Positions 53,984 to 63,357 of a stretch of DNA of 64,000 nucleotides are shown here, one piece after another (position 1 is the stretch's first letter; each line of letters opens with the position of its first letter). Origin of the DNA: Streptococcus azizii (GTDB lineage: Bacteria; Bacillota; Bacilli; Lactobacillales; Streptococcaceae); assembly GCF_001984715.1 (NCBI RefSeq), contig NZ_MSPR01000009.1:1-64000 (forward strand), in the 5' to 3' direction. A program made the translations under genes and the position numbers. Below the pieces are notes generated by a model. The model was not told the origin of the DNA. It searched no databases and saw nothing but the letters and a program-made list of their open reading frames with translations.

Positions 53984-54301
53984 ATTTATTTGAACTCTCC
54001 ATATTTTTTAATTTTTCGCTTTAAGTCCAGAGTGAAGGACAGGGTTACAGGGTTACAAGGGGCGGATGCATAGCCCCCTTGTACCTGTACCTGTTCTTCT
54101 GGACCTCTAGGGACATTTCTCTAAAATTATTACCTAAAAGGTATAATTTCTGTCCCTCAGTTTGTCTCTCGGACATTTTCGATTATTTATCGAATTTGTC
54201 CGTCCTTTTGTCTCTTTAGGGTCATTTTGACATTTTCGATTTTTTGACCCTTTTGTCCATAGACATCCAAGGACATTTAATCGATTTTGACCCTTTTTGA
54301 C
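53984..54301. other. Candidate phage replication origin (iterated sequences)
   Basis: A 318-base gene-free gap just after the primase gene. GTCC and TCGATTTT-type words recur: CGGACATTTTCGAT/ATCGAATTTGTCCG is a palindrome at about 54173-54204. Related sequences of the form GACATTTTCGATTTTTTGACC or reverse occur at about 54229-54251 and 54272-54294. A second palindrome ACAAGGGG/CCCCTTGT lies at about 54055-54083, flanked by GGGTTACAGGGTTACA. Iterons near the replication protein are typical of a phage ori. Function is inferred. Confidence 0.55.
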
Positions 54302-56587
54302 CTATTCGAGAATGTCCCTTTTGTCTTTTTGTCCCTCGACGATTATGCCGTTATCTATTTCAAATTTTTCATGGTTGTCTATCCACCTGCGGATTGTTTT
54401 TTCAGATTTAGAATAGTATTCCGCAACATCTGCTATAGTGACAGGTTGATCACCGTCAGCATTAGCTTTTAATATTTGTATAGCAGTCTCTAGCAATTCA
54501 TCTTTTGACTTCTTAGGTTTATCCTTTTTCTTTTCAAAATTCTTCTTCCACGGAGAATTTTTGGAGTTAGTCTCTTCAAGTTGAATATCTGCCAGCACCC
54601 CCGACTCATCTACTATATGCACTGGATAGCTAAACCACATATCAACCGGTTTAAATTTGGCAAACTCCCGTAACGTTCCTTCTACACGCCAAGCAGTTGA
54701 AATTTTTACCGCATGCACGACTTTGTCAATTTCGTCTGTATAGATCTTACGAATCAATACATCCTTGATAGCCTTCTCAAAGTGGTTACGCATCTGTGTC
54801 CTACTTTCCAAATCATCTAAGCTGACATATTGTTGGTAGTAGTTCAGGGCGCGCTCCTGCAAGGCTTTTTGATAAATAGCACAGCTCGCTTTGTCAGACC
54901 GCATCTTAATCAAGTCATCGTTAAGTTCAAGTTCTACTAGGTCAATCAAAGCGTCCGGGTCACGGGCAAATACTCCAGAACCACTTGCACGGTCCATGGA
55001 CTTCTTACCACCCTGTGCTCCTTTTGAATGGTGGTGACAGTAAATTACACTACAACCAAGCTCTGTCGCTACCTTATCGAATTGATTGGTAAAGTGAGCC
55101 ATTTGGTCAGCGCTGTTTTCGTCACCGGTCAATACCTTATAAATTGGGTCAATAATCACTGCAATGTAGTCCTTTTTCAAGGCCCTACGGATGAGCTTGG
55201 GAGCTAACTTGTCCATTGGAACGGTCTTACCACGCAAGTTCCAGATATCAATGTTTTGGATATTGTTAGCTGGCACACCCATGGCAGTATAGACATCCTT
55301 AAAACGATGTAAGGCCGACGGTCTATCCAACTCAAGATTGACATATAGCACACGTCCCTGCTCACATTGCCAAGCAAGCCATTTGATTCCTTCTGCGATT
55401 GCGATTGCTAACTCAATCAAAGCAAAGGATTTGCCAGCCTTGGACGGTCCAGCCATGAGTAACTTGTGACCTTGACGAAGTAAACCACTGATTAACTCGG
55501 GAGCTAAGTCTGGCATATCATTCCATGATTCTGATAAGCCTTCCGGATCTGGCAAATCATCATTCAAATCCTCAATCCATTGATACCACTCTTCATAGTT
55601 GGCCTTACCAATGTTGGTGTCAATCAGAAACTGCTTTTTACCATTTCGCATAATACCTGGCATCCGTGATAATCGGCTAGGATTGCGATTTTGAGTATCA
55701 ATATCAAGTCCGTTCTTCTTGCAGATTTGGTAGATGTAGTCCACACGCTTACGGTATTCTTGGTAATCTCTGGCATCTACCTTGACGATAGCATGCAAGG
55801 ATTTCTTCCCGCTGTGGACCAAAGCAGCAATCGGCAATTCTAGTTCTTTAAATAAAGCGTATTGCTTGCCTAGTTCCATGCTGTCGGATTCGACCAGAGC
55901 ATAGCGGAAGTCAGTCACGTTGTCATTCTTAACACCTTTGCCGTCCAGTGGATTGAAACGAATCCAAGCTCCAGCCTCTTCCTTGTAATCTCCAAATACT
56001 GCACCGATGTCTCCATTGCATTTTTGAAGTAACTCAATCAGTTCTCCTGCCGTCCGGGCATACGCTCCTTGTGTTGGTTTGTAGATAGTCTCCCCTTCCT
56101 TGCCAGGAATAGTATAGGTTTCTGTCACATATCCGACCTTATCTGTACTTTCAAAAATAGTCTGTAGATAAGTGATGATTTCAGCAACTGGCGACCACTT
56201 ATCATTGCTTGGTTCACAGATATCCTTAGACTCTACCCAATGTTTGTCAATGATTCGATAGTCCTTATCAATAGTATCGTTCCAATCAAGCTCACGAAAT
56301 TCTCCACTACCTGTGTATTCGGACACCCAGCCACTATCCTTAGCCATTTGAGTGATGGTAGCACCAGTCACTGCTCCAAGACTGCCACCTTGAAATGTAT
56401 CCCACTTCTTAAAACATTCCCCGCGCTTGTATCTACTAGGGTCTTTCTGAGACCACATATCCCAATCCATTGCTGTATAACCCTCCTGCTTAAGAGCCAT
56501 CCCTACATTAATCCAGTCTTGATATGACAGAGTGGTCGGATTAATGTAATCAAGCAATGGGATGAGGTCAAATTCTCGTTCTGTCAT
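54302..56587 (-). CDS. Phage replication protein: primase-like N-terminus plus RepA-type ATPase
   Basis: Seven hundred and sixty-one residues. A PriCT-2-like segment at the start (SYQDWINVGMALKQEGYTAM), a primase-like region (FRYALVESDSMELGKQYALF; SRLSRMPG), and an AAA_25/RepA ATPase with Walker A AGPSKAGKSFAL near residue 385 and Walker B VIIDPIYKV are visible. A C-terminal HTH (VTIADVAEYYSKSEKTIRRW) could bind origin DNA. It probably primes and unwinds phage DNA at the adjacent origin. Confidence 0.9.
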   Translation of the reverse strand: MTEREFDLIPLLDYINPTTLSYQDWINVGMALKQEGYTAMDWDMWSQKDPSRYKRGECFKKWDTFQGGSLGAVTGATITQMAKDSGWVSEYTGSGEFRELDWNDTIDKDYRIIDKHWVESKDICEPSNDKWSPVAEIITYLQTIFESTDKVGYVTETYTIPGKEGETIYKPTQGAYARTAGELIELLQKCNGDIGAVFGDYKEEAGAWIRFNPLDGKGVKNDNVTDFRYALVESDSMELGKQYALFKELELPIAALVHSGKKSLHAIVKVDARDYQEYRKRVDYIYQICKKNGLDIDTQNRNPSRLSRMPGIMRNGKKQFLIDTNIGKANYEEWYQWIEDLNDDLPDPEGLSESWNDMPDLAPELISGLLRQGHKLLMAGPSKAGKSFALIELAIAIAEGIKWLAWQCEQGRVLYVNLELDRPSALHRFKDVYTAMGVPANNIQNIDIWNLRGKTVPMDKLAPKLIRRALKKDYIAVIIDPIYKVLTGDENSADQMAHFTNQFDKVATELGCSVIYCHHHSKGAQGGKKSMDRASGSGVFARDPDALIDLVELELNDDLIKMRSDKASCAIYQKALQERALNYYQQYVSLDDLESRTQMRNHFEKAIKDVLIRKIYTDEIDKVVHAVKISTAWRVEGTLREFAKFKPVDMWFSYPVHIVDESGVLADIQLEETNSKNSPWKKNFEKKKDKPKKSKDELLETAIQILKANADGDQPVTIADVAEYYSKSEKTIRRWIDNHEKFEIDNGIIVEGQKDKRDILE

Positions 56588-56595
56588 CTATTCTC

Positions 56596-58179
56596 CTATT
56601 CTGGTTGATATTCTCGTGGACTGATACCAGCAGGGCATCTCCAGCCTGCAGCTGCAATCCTGTCAATCATTGACCTCGCTTGGTCAAATTGCCAAATACC
56701 GACATTGCGGAAACCATAGCGCTCTAACAATCTAATCTGTTTTGGTGTAGTTAAACCTTCATCACGACGCTTAGCCAATCTATCCAGTAGCTTTGCAGCC
56801 TTCCCAGCATTCCCTATTTCATCTGTAAAGATACCAAATTTCTCGAGAGCCTGTTTTTGCTTATCTGATACCGGGGACATTTCCCAACCAAAGTCTGGCA
56901 CATAGTCTACTAAATCTTCGGCATGGATAGACATTTCAAATTGCAATGGATCAACTAATTTCCGTTTGCGTTTCCGCATTTCCTCCAGTTGCTTAGCCAG
57001 TGCCTCCTCACGTTGAGAAACAACATCTTCTGCTGACTTAACTTCCAATTCCTCAATATCAAACAAAGAGCCGGCTTCCTCTTCCATATTCTCAACCATC
57101 TTTTGTGCTACTTCTTCCGTTCCTGCGATAAGATGAGCAGGCCGGCACAGTTCATGACGTTCTGTATGCCATAAGAAGTCTAGCAATAACAGATTTTCTT
57201 TCCCTGGGAATAAGCGGGTACCACGACCCACCATCTGGCTATACAAAGCTCGTACCTTAGTGGGTCTAAGTACCACCACACAATCAACTGACGGGCAATC
57301 CCAGCCTTCTGTTAAAAGCATGGAATTGCAAAGGACATTGTACTTGTCTTTGTCAAAGTCTTCCAAAACCTCGGCACGGTCTTTGGATTCTCCGTTGACT
57401 TCTGCTGCTTTGAATCCTTTAGCATTTAGAATATCTCTGAATTTTTGTGACGTCTTAACCAAGGGCAAAAATACTACCGTTTTACGGTCTGCACATTGTT
57501 TGACCATTTCATCAGCAATCTGTTCAAGATACGGATCTAGTGCAGTGCCTAAATCACTCGCCTTAAAATCGCCCGACTGCATAGATATACTTGACAAGTC
57601 TAAGGTCAAAGGGATTGTTACTGCTGAAATCTTGGACAAATAGCCAGACTTGATAGCCTGCACCAAGGAATACTCATAGGCTAGACTGTCGAAATACTGC
57701 CCTAGATTCCGCTTATCGCCTCTGTCTGGCGTAGCAGTCACACCCAATACATTGCTATCATCAAAATGTTGTAAGACACGTTGGTAGCCGTCTGAAATCG
57801 CGTGATGAGCTTCATCGATGATAATGGTGTCAAAGTAGTTTGGTGGAAATTGACTCAACCGTTTTTCACGTTGCAAGGTCTGTACCGACCCGACCACAAC
57901 TCGAAACCATGAGCCTATAGAGGTGCTTTCCGCTTTTTCTAAGGCTGTCCCCAATCCTGTAGCAGTCATTAACTTATCAGAAGCTTGTTCCAGCAGTTCC
58001 GACCTATGAGCAAGGACGAGCACGCGCTCGCCCATTCGCACACGGTCTTCAATGATTTTGGAAAAGACAATCGTTTTGCCGCATCCTGTTGGCAAGACCA
58101 ATAATGTCCGCTTGCGACCAGATTGCCATTCTTGCTGGACTGCGCTACGAGCCTCTTCTTGATAATCTCGTAGTTGCAT
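56596..58179 (-). CDS. SF2 DEAD/DEAH-box helicase
   Basis: Five hundred and twenty-seven residues. Motif I LPTGCGKTIVFS, motif II IIIDEAHHA, motif III GVTATP, motif VI QMVGRGTRLF. The C-terminal 150 residues are a phage-specific coiled-coil and helical domain. Works with the neighbouring primase/ATPase, DUF669 and Sak4-like proteins in phage replication or recombination. Confidence 0.93.
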   Translation of the reverse strand: MQLRDYQEEARSAVQQEWQSGRKRTLLVLPTGCGKTIVFSKIIEDRVRMGERVLVLAHRSELLEQASDKLMTATGLGTALEKAESTSIGSWFRVVVGSVQTLQREKRLSQFPPNYFDTIIIDEAHHAISDGYQRVLQHFDDSNVLGVTATPDRGDKRNLGQYFDSLAYEYSLVQAIKSGYLSKISAVTIPLTLDLSSISMQSGDFKASDLGTALDPYLEQIADEMVKQCADRKTVVFLPLVKTSQKFRDILNAKGFKAAEVNGESKDRAEVLEDFDKDKYNVLCNSMLLTEGWDCPSVDCVVVLRPTKVRALYSQMVGRGTRLFPGKENLLLLDFLWHTERHELCRPAHLIAGTEEVAQKMVENMEEEAGSLFDIEELEVKSAEDVVSQREEALAKQLEEMRKRKRKLVDPLQFEMSIHAEDLVDYVPDFGWEMSPVSDKQKQALEKFGIFTDEIGNAGKAAKLLDRLAKRRDEGLTTPKQIRLLERYGFRNVGIWQFDQARSMIDRIAAAGWRCPAGISPREYQPE

Positions 58180-58188
58180 CTGTACCTC

Positions 58189-58767
58189 CTAAAACCCTGT
58201 AAAGTTACCTTGTGCTGGCTGTTGTGGTTGTTGTTGCATAGGTTGTTGCGGGTAAGAAGGTTGGGGTGTTTGATAAGTCTGTGGAGCAGTTACTTGCTGT
58301 GCAGGCTGACCAGCGTTGAGCACTTTACTCCAGTCCACTTTATCCGCATAAATCATAGATTTAATATCGTTATACTTCTCATCGTTGTATTCCCTGTGTT
58401 TCACACGACAGACTCCTTTTGAGCCAACAACAGTATTCCAATTCATGCGGAGCGGCTCTCCATGTTTTTTCTGCCCAATCGCCCCAAAGAACGCAGAGAG
58501 CATTCCTTCTGTTGAGCTATGTAGAAAAAGATTGTGGGTCATAATCGCATCGCCCTGTTCTGTCTCGACCAAAACAGTGATAATTGCTTTGTTGCATTCA
58601 GGTAATTTCCCTGGATTTTGTGGATTTGGCGTGTGTCGGCCACGCTCGAATCCTGTCACAGTAAATTGATAATCCCCAGGCGGTAATAAGATAAAATCTT
58701 TTGCATCTTGTTGGATAGTATCATCCCATCCAAATTCACGCTCTGGTTGATTGTATTGTTGTGTCAT
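58189..58767 (-). CDS. DUF669 protein, probable single-strand DNA-binding protein
   Basis: One hundred and ninety-two residues. EREFGWDDTIQQDAKDFILL and the phrase LPPGDYQFTVTGFERGRH are the DUF669 core. A Pro/Gln-rich flexible tail (QQPMQQQPQQPAQGNFTGF) resembles SSB tails that recruit partners. DUF669 proteins sit with helicase and Sak4-like genes in Firmicute phages. Confidence 0.88.
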   Translation of the reverse strand: MTQQYNQPEREFGWDDTIQQDAKDFILLPPGDYQFTVTGFERGRHTPNPQNPGKLPECNKAIITVLVETEQGDAIMTHNLFLHSSTEGMLSAFFGAIGQKKHGEPLRMNWNTVVGSKGVCRVKHREYNDEKYNDIKSMIYADKVDWSKVLNAGQPAQQVTAPQTYQTPQPSYPQQPMQQQPQQPAQGNFTGF

Positions 58768-58784
58768 ATTCTATCCTCCCCTTG

Positions 58785-59522
58785 TTAAGCTAAAATTGTA
58801 ATATTCACTTGGTCTTCCAACTTAGATTTCAGGTAGTTGGCAATATTATTGATAGCATCCAATTTCCACTTGCCCCCATCTGCCTCAAATAGAGCCATAT
58901 GACCTGCTTTGTTGATACGGTAGATAAACTGGCTAGCTGGCTGCTCCACTTCAGCAAATGTGCGATATGGTCGCAATGTGACTGGATTTGGTGCCTTAGC
59001 TTGACCAAGACTAGCCACTCCTGTTTTGATTGTCGCAGTCTGACTAATACCGTCATCAACAATTTCAAGTCCGCTATCAATTTTCAAAGCACTCGCAAAA
59101 TCCAAAACAATAGCGCGGTCATCAGTATCAACAAATCGAGACTGCAGCATGATGTTAAAGTCAGATGTTTCTTCATATCGACCGAAATGGATATCTGGTG
59201 TCATTGATTCAACCGTAACCAATTTTGCACGATTAGCTTCCTTATCTAGCTCTTCGTAGACAACTACTTCTTTTGGACTTTCAACTACAACCAAGACACG
59301 CTTGCTCCCTAATTGGTCTAAGTCAGTTTTTAGATAATCCACTAAACTGTCTAATGTATTGAGATAAAGTCGTGGTGGAATCGGTCGAGTATCTAATTCA
59401 CGTAACGAATGAACATTCTCGTCATAGTAAAGTTTGCCATTTTCAGCTTTGATAATCTTTTCTTCATTGCCTGCCAATTCAACCGCATATTCCAATGCTT
59501 CTTTAATATTTTCTGTTGCCAT
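58785..59522 (-). CDS. DUF2303 (YfdQ-like) protein
   Basis: Two hundred and forty-five residues. Near the end, APNPVTLRPYRTFAEVEQPA then SQFIYRI is the hallmark of DUF2303/YfdQ phage proteins. The role is not established; place in the replication block suggests DNA metabolism or recombination. One base separates it from the next upstream gene. Confidence 0.85.
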   Translation of the reverse strand: MATENIKEALEYAVELAGNEEKIIKAENGKLYYDENVHSLRELDTRPIPPRLYLNTLDSLVDYLKTDLDQLGSKRVLVVVESPKEVVVYEELDKEANRAKLVTVESMTPDIHFGRYEETSDFNIMLQSRFVDTDDRAIVLDFASALKIDSGLEIVDDGISQTATIKTGVASLGQAKAPNPVTLRPYRTFAEVEQPASQFIYRINKAGHMALFEADGGKWKLDAINNIANYLKSKLEDQVNITILA

Positions 59523-59523
59523 T

Positions 59524-59943
59524 TTAGTTACCTACTTTCTTTTTGTTAAAATCAATGACGTCTTCGTTAATACCTTTTTCAATCTCTTCAACCGGCTGAC
59601 CAATATCCGTACGTAGCTGAGCATTGTCGTCAAAATACATTTGACCAGGCATATTACTTCTAAGCTCATTCGCATAAGTCTTGCCATCTTTCTTACCGAC
59701 AAGCACCGTAGTGGCTACACCTGTCTGCGGCGCAAGAGTGGATTTCACATCCATACTAGTGCTGACTACTTCACGACTATCATCAGCTTTCATAGTTAAA
59801 GTGATGACTAGCTTACGAGCAACCTTGCTATCAGTATTTGGATCAAGGATATTGTCAAAGACTTTTTCCAACTCTTTGTCCACCTTTTCTTGTAGTCCAC
59901 CCTCTCCGAGAGCGGACAAATCCAACTTGATTGTTTTATCCAT
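59524..59943 (-). CDS. Phage replication-region protein of unknown function
   Basis: One hundred and thirty-nine residues, with opening KTIKLDLSALGEGGLQEKVD and KLVITLTMKADDSREVVSTS. It has no motif I can name. Genes like it occur beside DUF2303 in related phages. It belongs to the same operon. Confidence 0.75.
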   Translation of the reverse strand: MDKTIKLDLSALGEGGLQEKVDKELEKVFDNILDPNTDSKVARKLVITLTMKADDSREVVSTSMDVKSTLAPQTGVATTVLVGKKDGKTYANELRSNMPGQMYFDDNAQLRTDIGQPVEEIEKGINEDVIDFNKKKVGN

Positions 59944-59990
59944 TTAGCTTTTACCTCCCTATTATTTCTAAGACCAAAAATAGTCTAAAT

Positions 59991-61151
59991 CTAATTCCCT
60001 TCAACCGTAAAAGGTATTGTTGGATCAGATCTAACTTTAGTATTGATAACCTGCACGACCTTGTCCCAAACAGTGACCACATATTCCCAGTAACCTGCTT
60101 CAATCGCTTCCACCTGCGTTCCTAGCGGATAGATACCATTGACATAGCTTGCCTGTAAGACTTCTTCTTGTGTGACTTGACTACTAATCATCAAGTCACG
60201 TAGACTTTGTGGAATCAGTGGACTAATATCCGAAGTTGTTACAGATTGTGACTGTGCCATAGAAACTTGTGACATATCAATTGGTAGCTCTGTCTGTTCT
60301 TTGACGGGTGCAATCTGATTAGTTTGAGGAGTTGATGTAGGTATCTGAGTAGGATGTTCTTGAACCGATGCTGATTGCACTGGTTGAATAGGTGGTGTCT
60401 GTGCAGGTTGTTCCTGAACAGTTGCAGGCGCAAAGATATGAGCGATTCCTGCAAAATCTATCGGCAATTCTTCTGGCAAGTTGTGGCGGTTCTTTGCATC
60501 CCAACTTGGAGAATGTGTTGTCTGCATAACCCTCTGACCGCCCTGTGCTTTTTGCTTCTTCGTCTTATCATCAGTAACGATATAAGTCTTGTAATTAAGA
60601 AACAGGACCATATCTGCCCATTCCTTGACTTTGGCCGATACATTCGTCTCTGTCTTCTTATTGCTTAATTTAAGCTCGTAGCGGTCATATCCGCCCATTT
60701 CATCAGGTTTGGTAAATTTCTTAACCTGCGCATGGGCAGTCAATACTACATTGATGCCAAGTTCGACTAACTCTTGTAATCTATCCAGCAGGCGTCCGAT
60801 TTCTTCAATAAGATAGGTATATCCCGCACCCCAATTAAAGTCCTCAATTCCAGTTTTATTGTGCTGTGCACAAATATATTGCAAGGCTAAGGCTTCTGCC
60901 CAATCAATCGTATCAATCACCAAGGTCTGGCAAATCGTTGGATTAGCCTTGACAAAAGCAATATGATTCATGAGCATGGTCCAGCTAGTCGGCTTGTCGG
61001 CCCGTGTTACATCCATATTATCCGTGGATCCTTCCGTATCAATAAAGAGAGGGTTCGGAAATTGAGCCGCTAGACTAGACTTGCCAACCCCCTCTGGACC
61101 ATAGATGACTACGCGTTGGGCCCGTGCCCGTTTACCTTTTGTAATTTGCAT
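59991..61151 (-). CDS. Sak4-like/AAA_24 RecA-fold ATPase
   Basis: Three hundred and eighty-six residues. Walker A YGPEGVGKSSLA near residue 20, PLFIDTEGSTDNMDV, Walker B LVIDTIDWAEAL, and VVLTAHAQVKKF define the AAA_24/Sak4 group of phage recombination ATPases. The region 245-310 is Pro/Gln/Thr-rich and flexible, and a short extra domain follows. Probably supports single-strand annealing with the DUF669 protein. Confidence 0.9.
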   Translation of the reverse strand: MQITKGKRARAQRVVIYGPEGVGKSSLAAQFPNPLFIDTEGSTDNMDVTRADKPTSWTMLMNHIAFVKANPTICQTLVIDTIDWAEALALQYICAQHNKTGIEDFNWGAGYTYLIEEIGRLLDRLQELVELGINVVLTAHAQVKKFTKPDEMGGYDRYELKLSNKKTETNVSAKVKEWADMVLFLNYKTYIVTDDKTKKQKAQGGQRVMQTTHSPSWDAKNRHNLPEELPIDFAGIAHIFAPATVQEQPAQTPPIQPVQSASVQEHPTQIPTSTPQTNQIAPVKEQTELPIDMSQVSMAQSQSVTTSDISPLIPQSLRDLMISSQVTQEEVLQASYVNGIYPLGTQVEAIEAGYWEYVVTVWDKVVQVINTKVRSDPTIPFTVEGN

Positions 61152-61171
61152 TTCTTTTCCTTTCTTTTTGC

Positions 61172-61177
61172 TATAAT
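61172..61177 (+). promoter_or_regulatory. Extended -10 promoter of the plus-strand small gene
   Basis: TGCTATAAT gives a TG-extended perfect -10 (TATAAT at 61172-61177), about 29 bases before the start codon of the 47-residue plus-strand gene. A matching TGCTATAAT precedes the other plus-strand gene at 63945. Confidence 0.55.
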
Positions 61178-61205
61178 TGACTTATCAAAATAAGGAGGAT
61201 AAGCC

Positions 61206-61349
61206 ATGTTACGTACAAAAGAAGATATTGCTCATGAGCTTGCAGTAGCGTACATTGTTGCCAAGCCCGAGGACACTATGTGGACACATCAGCAACTTGC
61301 CGAAAGCTACAATAAAGCCTATGAAAATATCTTAGAGCATCTTAAATAA
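61206..61349 (+). CDS. Forty-seven-residue plus-strand phage protein
   Basis: The frame starts MLRTKEDIAHELAVAYIVAK and ends YNKAYENILEHLK. AAGGAGGATAAGCC supplies a perfect ribosome-binding site and TGCTATAAT a promoter. Every neighbouring gene runs the other way, so this is an independently expressed gene inside the early operon. It is helical and carries no recognisable domain. The last few bases overlap the end of the 70-residue minus-strand gene. Ends may be off by one base. Confidence 0.7.
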   Translation: MLRTKEDIAHELAVAYIVAKPEDTMWTHQQLAESYNKAYENILEHLK

Positions 61350-61554
61350 GCACTTCTCCCGGTTTAGGATCGATTTGCTTAATATTCTTAGAGCGTTCAG
61401 CCAATACCTGAACATCGAAGTCGTTGAGTGTTAACTCTTCGGCTTTTTCTCTTAAACGCATCGTTACTAGACGATCCAGTTCAATCCACTCACGGTGAGT
61501 TAGTTCTTGACGCAATTTCAGAAACTTCTTAATAGTATCTTGTGTAATAGCCAT
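61342..61554 (-). CDS. Small helical phage protein
   Basis: Seventy residues, MAITQDTIKKFLKLRQELTH at the start. Mostly helical and charged, with no known domain. AAAAAGGAGTAAAAA stands before the start. It lies directly downstream of the SMC-like ATPase gene. Confidence 0.7.
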   Translation of the reverse strand: MAITQDTIKKFLKLRQELTHREWIELDRLVTMRLREKAEELTLNDFDVQVLAERSKNIKQIDPKPGEVLI

Positions 61555-61570
61555 AATTTTTTACTCCTTT

Positions 61571-62872
61571 TTAAAATCCACCTTCCCAAGATGGTGTAGT
61601 CTGTGTATTCTTTACGCTTTCATAGTTTGGATTTTCTTCCGAGTATCCGTCAGTGATTATTATCGAGCACTCATCACCAGTAGACACACGTGTTGCAATA
61701 GCTTGTAATCCTTCTTTCTCAAGCCACTGACCAAACTCTTGCAAAGTGACCTGGTCCATTTGTTCTAACTTATCAATTAAAACGAAGCCACATTCTGGTT
61801 TCAACTTACGGACGATAGCTGTCGCAACCTGCAACTGTTGGGAACCGGACATATTATCCCAACGCTGACCAAGGTAGAGCAATTCTCCGTCATCTACTGA
61901 CAAGCCCTCCAGTGGTAAGTCCGCATTAGTCAACAGGTCGGCCTTTTGCTTCCGGACCTCTCCAATAGAAGTAGTCAATGTGTTATACTGTTCACGTTGT
62001 TGTTTCGCGTCCTCCTCTGCCTTTTCCTTATCAAGATTTGCTCGCACTTTACGATTGATTTCATCAATTTGAGCAATGTTTTCTTCGATTTCAGCTGTCG
62101 ATTCATCGTGCAATTCTATGGCATCTTTTTGAGCGATTGCCAAATCATTTTTAGCCTTATCCCGCTCATCAATCGCTTGCGCAAGCTCTTGTTGTAAGCG
62201 CGATACTTTAGCTTCTGCACTGTCGTATTGTAACTGAATCTGCTGGAGATTTTGGCGCTTGCGGGCATTCTCCCCGTTCTTAGCTAATACTGCTTGTTGT
62301 TGTTGGATTAGCTCTGAGATGCTAATCAATTCCTTTGGTGCCTCCGGATAATGAACCTGCTCTTTGGCAAACTTCTCCTTCTGATCAGCAATCACTCCAA
62401 TCGCATGACGTTGATCATAAAGTGATTTTTCTTTCAACTCCAATTCAACTAGCTGTGGACCTACTCCGATAATTTGAAGCAGGGTTGAAGCCTTCTCTTT
62501 ATTGTTTTGCTCCATAAATTTTGGCAAGTCAAGAGCCAATTCCTCTACAAAGCTATTGAGTAACTGTTGCCCTGCTTTATTTCCGCTCGGGTCAATGACC
62601 TTCAAGTCACTATTCTTTCCTTTACGCTCGACGATTAAGCCATTTGATAAAGTAATTTTTAAAATCGGTGGCACTTGTGACCCTTCTCGTTGCGCTTGGC
62701 TAGGCCTATATTTATTTCCGCCCAGCGCCCACGCAATCGCATCTAATACACTTGTCTTTCCTTGGTTATTATTCCCACCGATAATCGTCAAGCCTGTTGC
62801 GCTCGGCTCGATTTTGACAGCCTTAATACGCTTGACATTTTCGATTTCTAGCTTGTTAATCGTGATGCCCAT
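61571..62872 (-). CDS. SMC/RecF-like AAA ATPase
   Basis: Four hundred and thirty-three residues. Walker A is GGNNNQGKTSVLDAIAWALG near residue 30. A long coiled coil (AEAKVSRLQQELAQAIDERD; EDAKQQREQYNTLTTSIG) fills the middle. The C-terminal signature NMSGSQQLQVATAIVRKL and FVLIDKLEQM form the second half-site. Such proteins act in DNA repair or recombination (RecF/SbcC type). The frame opens with TTG five codons before, but GGAGGAG before the ATG at 62872 decides. Confidence 0.87.
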   Translation of the reverse strand: MGITINKLEIENVKRIKAVKIEPSATGLTIIGGNNNQGKTSVLDAIAWALGGNKYRPSQAQREGSQVPPILKITLSNGLIVERKGKNSDLKVIDPSGNKAGQQLLNSFVEELALDLPKFMEQNNKEKASTLLQIIGVGPQLVELELKEKSLYDQRHAIGVIADQKEKFAKEQVHYPEAPKELISISELIQQQQAVLAKNGENARKRQNLQQIQLQYDSAEAKVSRLQQELAQAIDERDKAKNDLAIAQKDAIELHDESTAEIEENIAQIDEINRKVRANLDKEKAEEDAKQQREQYNTLTTSIGEVRKQKADLLTNADLPLEGLSVDDGELLYLGQRWDNMSGSQQLQVATAIVRKLKPECGFVLIDKLEQMDQVTLQEFGQWLEKEGLQAIATRVSTGDECSIIITDGYSEENPNYESVKNTQTTPSWEGGF

Positions 62873-63155
62873 ACTCTTCTCCTCCAATTACTAGACGATG
62901 TTCAACTATCCTTTTCTCTGTACTGACTACTTTTGCATGATTGAGCGCAAATAGTAGCAATGAGCTAACTACCTGATTCAGAGTTAAATCACATTCATTA
63001 GCGATTTCAGCTACTTGGTCATACACTTCATTGGTACAACGGATTCTGGCATACGTCTTTGGCTGTTGTTTTTCTACTGTAATCATTAGATGTTCTCCAA
63101 ATTTCTTAATAATCTTTCTTCTTTGTTCTTCTGATAGGTGACTAGCTAGGAACAC
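62856..63155 (-). CDS. Ribbon-helix-helix-like small protein, N-terminus uncertain
   Basis: Frame runs from a GTG at 63155, but a good ATG with GGAGAAC stands at 63086, giving MITVEKQQPKTYARIRCTNE. The part YARIRCTNEVYDQVAEIANE then LTLNQVVSSLLLFALN looks like a ribbon-helix-helix DNA-binding fold. Upstream in the same frame, codons for RFYWVEGD run back to about 63232 without a start codon, suggesting a longer ancestral gene with a one-base lesion. It overlaps the SMC-like gene. Confidence 0.65.
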   Translation of the reverse strand: MFLASHLSEEQRRKIIKKFGEHLMITVEKQQPKTYARIRCTNEVYDQVAEIANECDLTLNQVVSSLLLFALNHAKVVSTEKRIVEHRLVIGGEEYGHHD

Positions 63156-63216
63156 CGTATCGCCTTCTACCCAATAGAACCTCTTGAGTTCGTTAGGGTA
63201 TCTACTATTGTGACTT

Positions 63217-63357
63217 TCATACCACCACTCCTCTCACATTTTTTACGATTGATTGTATTGAATCCAGCCCCGCTTTTAGTAGCTTAATCTCTTCTCTGAG
63301 CCGGTGGTTCTCGAGTTTCATCTCAATGTATTCTTCTTTGTCTACTTCCATCATCAT
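63217..63357 (-). CDS. Small coiled-coil phage protein
   Basis: Forty-six residues, MMMEVDKEEYIEMKLENHRL and REEIKLLKAG: one continuous heptad coil. Start overlaps the previous gene in ATGATG fashion (GCATGATG), and AGGAC stands a few bases ahead. Too short for domain assignment. Confidence 0.6.
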   Translation of the reverse strand: MMMEVDKEEYIEMKLENHRLREEIKLLKAGLDSIQSIVKNVRGVVV

